Notes under the pieces: generated by a model
What the model was told of the DNA's origin: nothing
Seen by the model: only the letters and a program-made list of their open reading frames with translations
The model's database searches: none
Shown: positions 6,991 to 7,838 of the stretch, piece by piece
Numbering within the stretch: position 1 is the stretch's first letter
Layout of the letters: the number at the start of each line of letters is the position of its first letter
Position numbers and translations under genes: made by a program
Origin: Clostridiales bacterium
Lineage (GTDB): Bacteria > Bacillota > Clostridia > WRLR01
Direction: 5' to 3'
Length of the DNA: 7,838 bases
Assembly (NCBI GenBank): GCA_031263625.1
Contig: JAISFK010000441.1
Location: 1-7,838, forward strand

Positions 6991-7838
6991 ATCAGGAAAA
7001 GATAGCCAATGGCTGGCAAATACGGCAGCTGCCGGACGATTTTCCGCTGGACGGGGGCTTTCCGGCTGAGGAGGCGCGCGGGGGCGAGTGGCTCCCCGCC
7101 GCGAAATTTCCGGCGCAGATCCACGACGTATTGCGGCAGAACGGGCTCATCGGCGAGCCGTGGCTGCCGGGCAAGGCGGAGGAATACGCGTGGGTGGCCC
7201 AAAAGTCGTGGCTGTACCGCGTTGCGTTTTCGTGCGGCGAGCCGGGCAGGCGCTCGAAGCTCTGCTTTGGCGGCCTCGACACGGTCTGCCGCGTGTTTTT
7301 GAACGGCGAGCAGGTGCTCTATGCCGACGACAGCTATGTGCCGTGGGAAGCCGACGTGACAGGCAGGCTGAAAGGCGAGAACGAGCTGCTGCTGCTCTTC
7401 CCCTCCGTGGCGCGGCTCGCGGACGCGGTCGAGCTGCCCGCCGAGCTGAGCGGGCGCGCCCCCAAGACGCTGGGGATCCGCAAGATGCCGCAGGACTTCC
7501 GGGACTACCTTGGGCCAAAGCCGTGCTTCACCCGCGTCGGCGCTTACCGCGACGTCACGCTGAAGCAATACGGCGCGGCCGGCTTTTCAAACTGCTGGGC
7601 GCGCGCGAGCCTTAACGGCGCTCTGGACGCCGGCGCCGTCATTTTCCACGCGGAGGGCTTTTTGCTCGCGAAAGCGGGCAACGGAGCAGCCGAGGGGGCG
7701 ACGGCTGGGGCGATGGCGGGCGACAGGGCGGCCGAGGGGGCGGGCAACGGAGCAGCCGAGAGGGCGGGCGGCGGCGCGAAGGAAGCGTTCCTGGAGCTGC
7801 GCGTGCGCGCCTGCGGCGAGGGCGGCGGCGGGCCCGCC
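6987..7838 (+). CDS. Second GH2 beta-mannosidase-like enzyme, N-terminal part (3' truncated)
   Basis: The frame starts with an ATG overlapping the stop of the preceding GH2 gene (ATGA, 6987-6990) and stays open for 284 codons to the window edge. GGGGAGGG (6976-6983) is a strong ribosome site inside the upstream gene, so coupled translation is likely. The visible part is the GH2 sugar-binding domain: NGWQIRQL, FPAQIHDVL, SWLYRVAF, GLDT (96-99), LNG (105-107) and ADVTGRL. It aligns almost position by position with the upstream enzyme, for example PAQVHDVL against PAQIHDVL and the GLDT and LNG motifs, so the two are paralogues. No signal peptide is seen. The catalytic barrel lies beyond the window, so activity cannot be judged. 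Oddly, residues about 228-262, expected to lie in the Ig-like second domain, are an Ala/Gly/Glu-rich repetitive stretch absent from the paralogue. Confidence 0.88.
   Translation, partial: MNQEKIANGWQIRQLPDDFPLDGGFPAEEARGGEWLPAAKFPAQIHDVLRQNGLIGEPWLPGKAEEYAWVAQKSWLYRVAFSCGEPGRRSKLCFGGLDTVCRVFLNGEQVLYADDSYVPWEADVTGRLKGENELLLLFPSVARLADAVELPAELSGRAPKTLGIRKMPQDFRDYLGPKPCFTRVGAYRDVTLKQYGAAGFSNCWARASLNGALDAGAVIFHAEGFLLAKAGNGAAEGATAGAMAGDRAAEGAGNGAAERAGGGAKEAFLELRVRACGEGGGGPA
7674..7766 (+). repeat. In-frame minisatellite within the second GH2 gene
   Basis: Three related 27-base segments start at 7674, 7716 and 7740. The first and third are identical over 21 bases (7674-7694 and 7740-7760) and differ once in 27. 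The middle copy differs from the first at four positions, all transitions. Copies two and three are spaced 24 bases apart and copies one and two 42, so the frame is kept throughout. They encode AGNGAAEGA, AGDRAAEGA and AGNGAAERA. The sequence is low complexity and probably disordered. Confidence 0.75.

Overview
The window looks like part of a carbohydrate-uptake and glycan-trimming locus from a GC-rich member of the Bacillota, such as a Clostridia or Paenibacillales lineage. The reasons are strong purine-rich Shine-Dalgarno sites, LplB/LplC-type permeases and a very long LplA/YtcQ-type lipoprotein. The genus cannot be set from the sequence alone. All genes read on the + strand. No mobile element, CRISPR array, tRNA or rRNA was seen.

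Layout: (1) 1-324 is the C-terminal end of a protein I do not recognise. (2) 325-518 is a gap with a visibly AT-rich core. It holds the best promoter candidate of the window (-35 at 437-442, -10 at 461-466) and a purine-rich ribosome site. (3) 519-4336 encodes a three-part CUT1-type sugar importer: two permeases and a lipid-anchored solute-binding protein, with short gaps between them. (4) 4337-4443 holds a very strong GC-rich hairpin without a T-run. (5) 4444-6990 is a complete, signal-less GH2 glycosidase of beta-mannosidase type, with both catalytic glutamates in place. (6) 6987-7838 is the start of a second, paralogous GH2 enzyme. It overlaps the first by ATGA and is cut by the window edge.

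Likely working model (inference): the lipoprotein captures an oligosaccharide outside the cell, the two permeases import it, and the two cytoplasmic GH2 enzymes remove sugars from its non-reducing end. The transporter ATPase is absent from the window, so it would have to be a shared MsmX/UgpC-type ATPase encoded elsewhere or lie outside the window. The substrate is not established. A beta-mannoside is a family-based guess.

I see no wholly new system. The points most worth checking are the tandem divergent GH2 pair, an in-frame minisatellite inside the second GH2 gene, an octamer tandem repeat after the second permease gene, and the hairpin separating transporter and enzyme genes.
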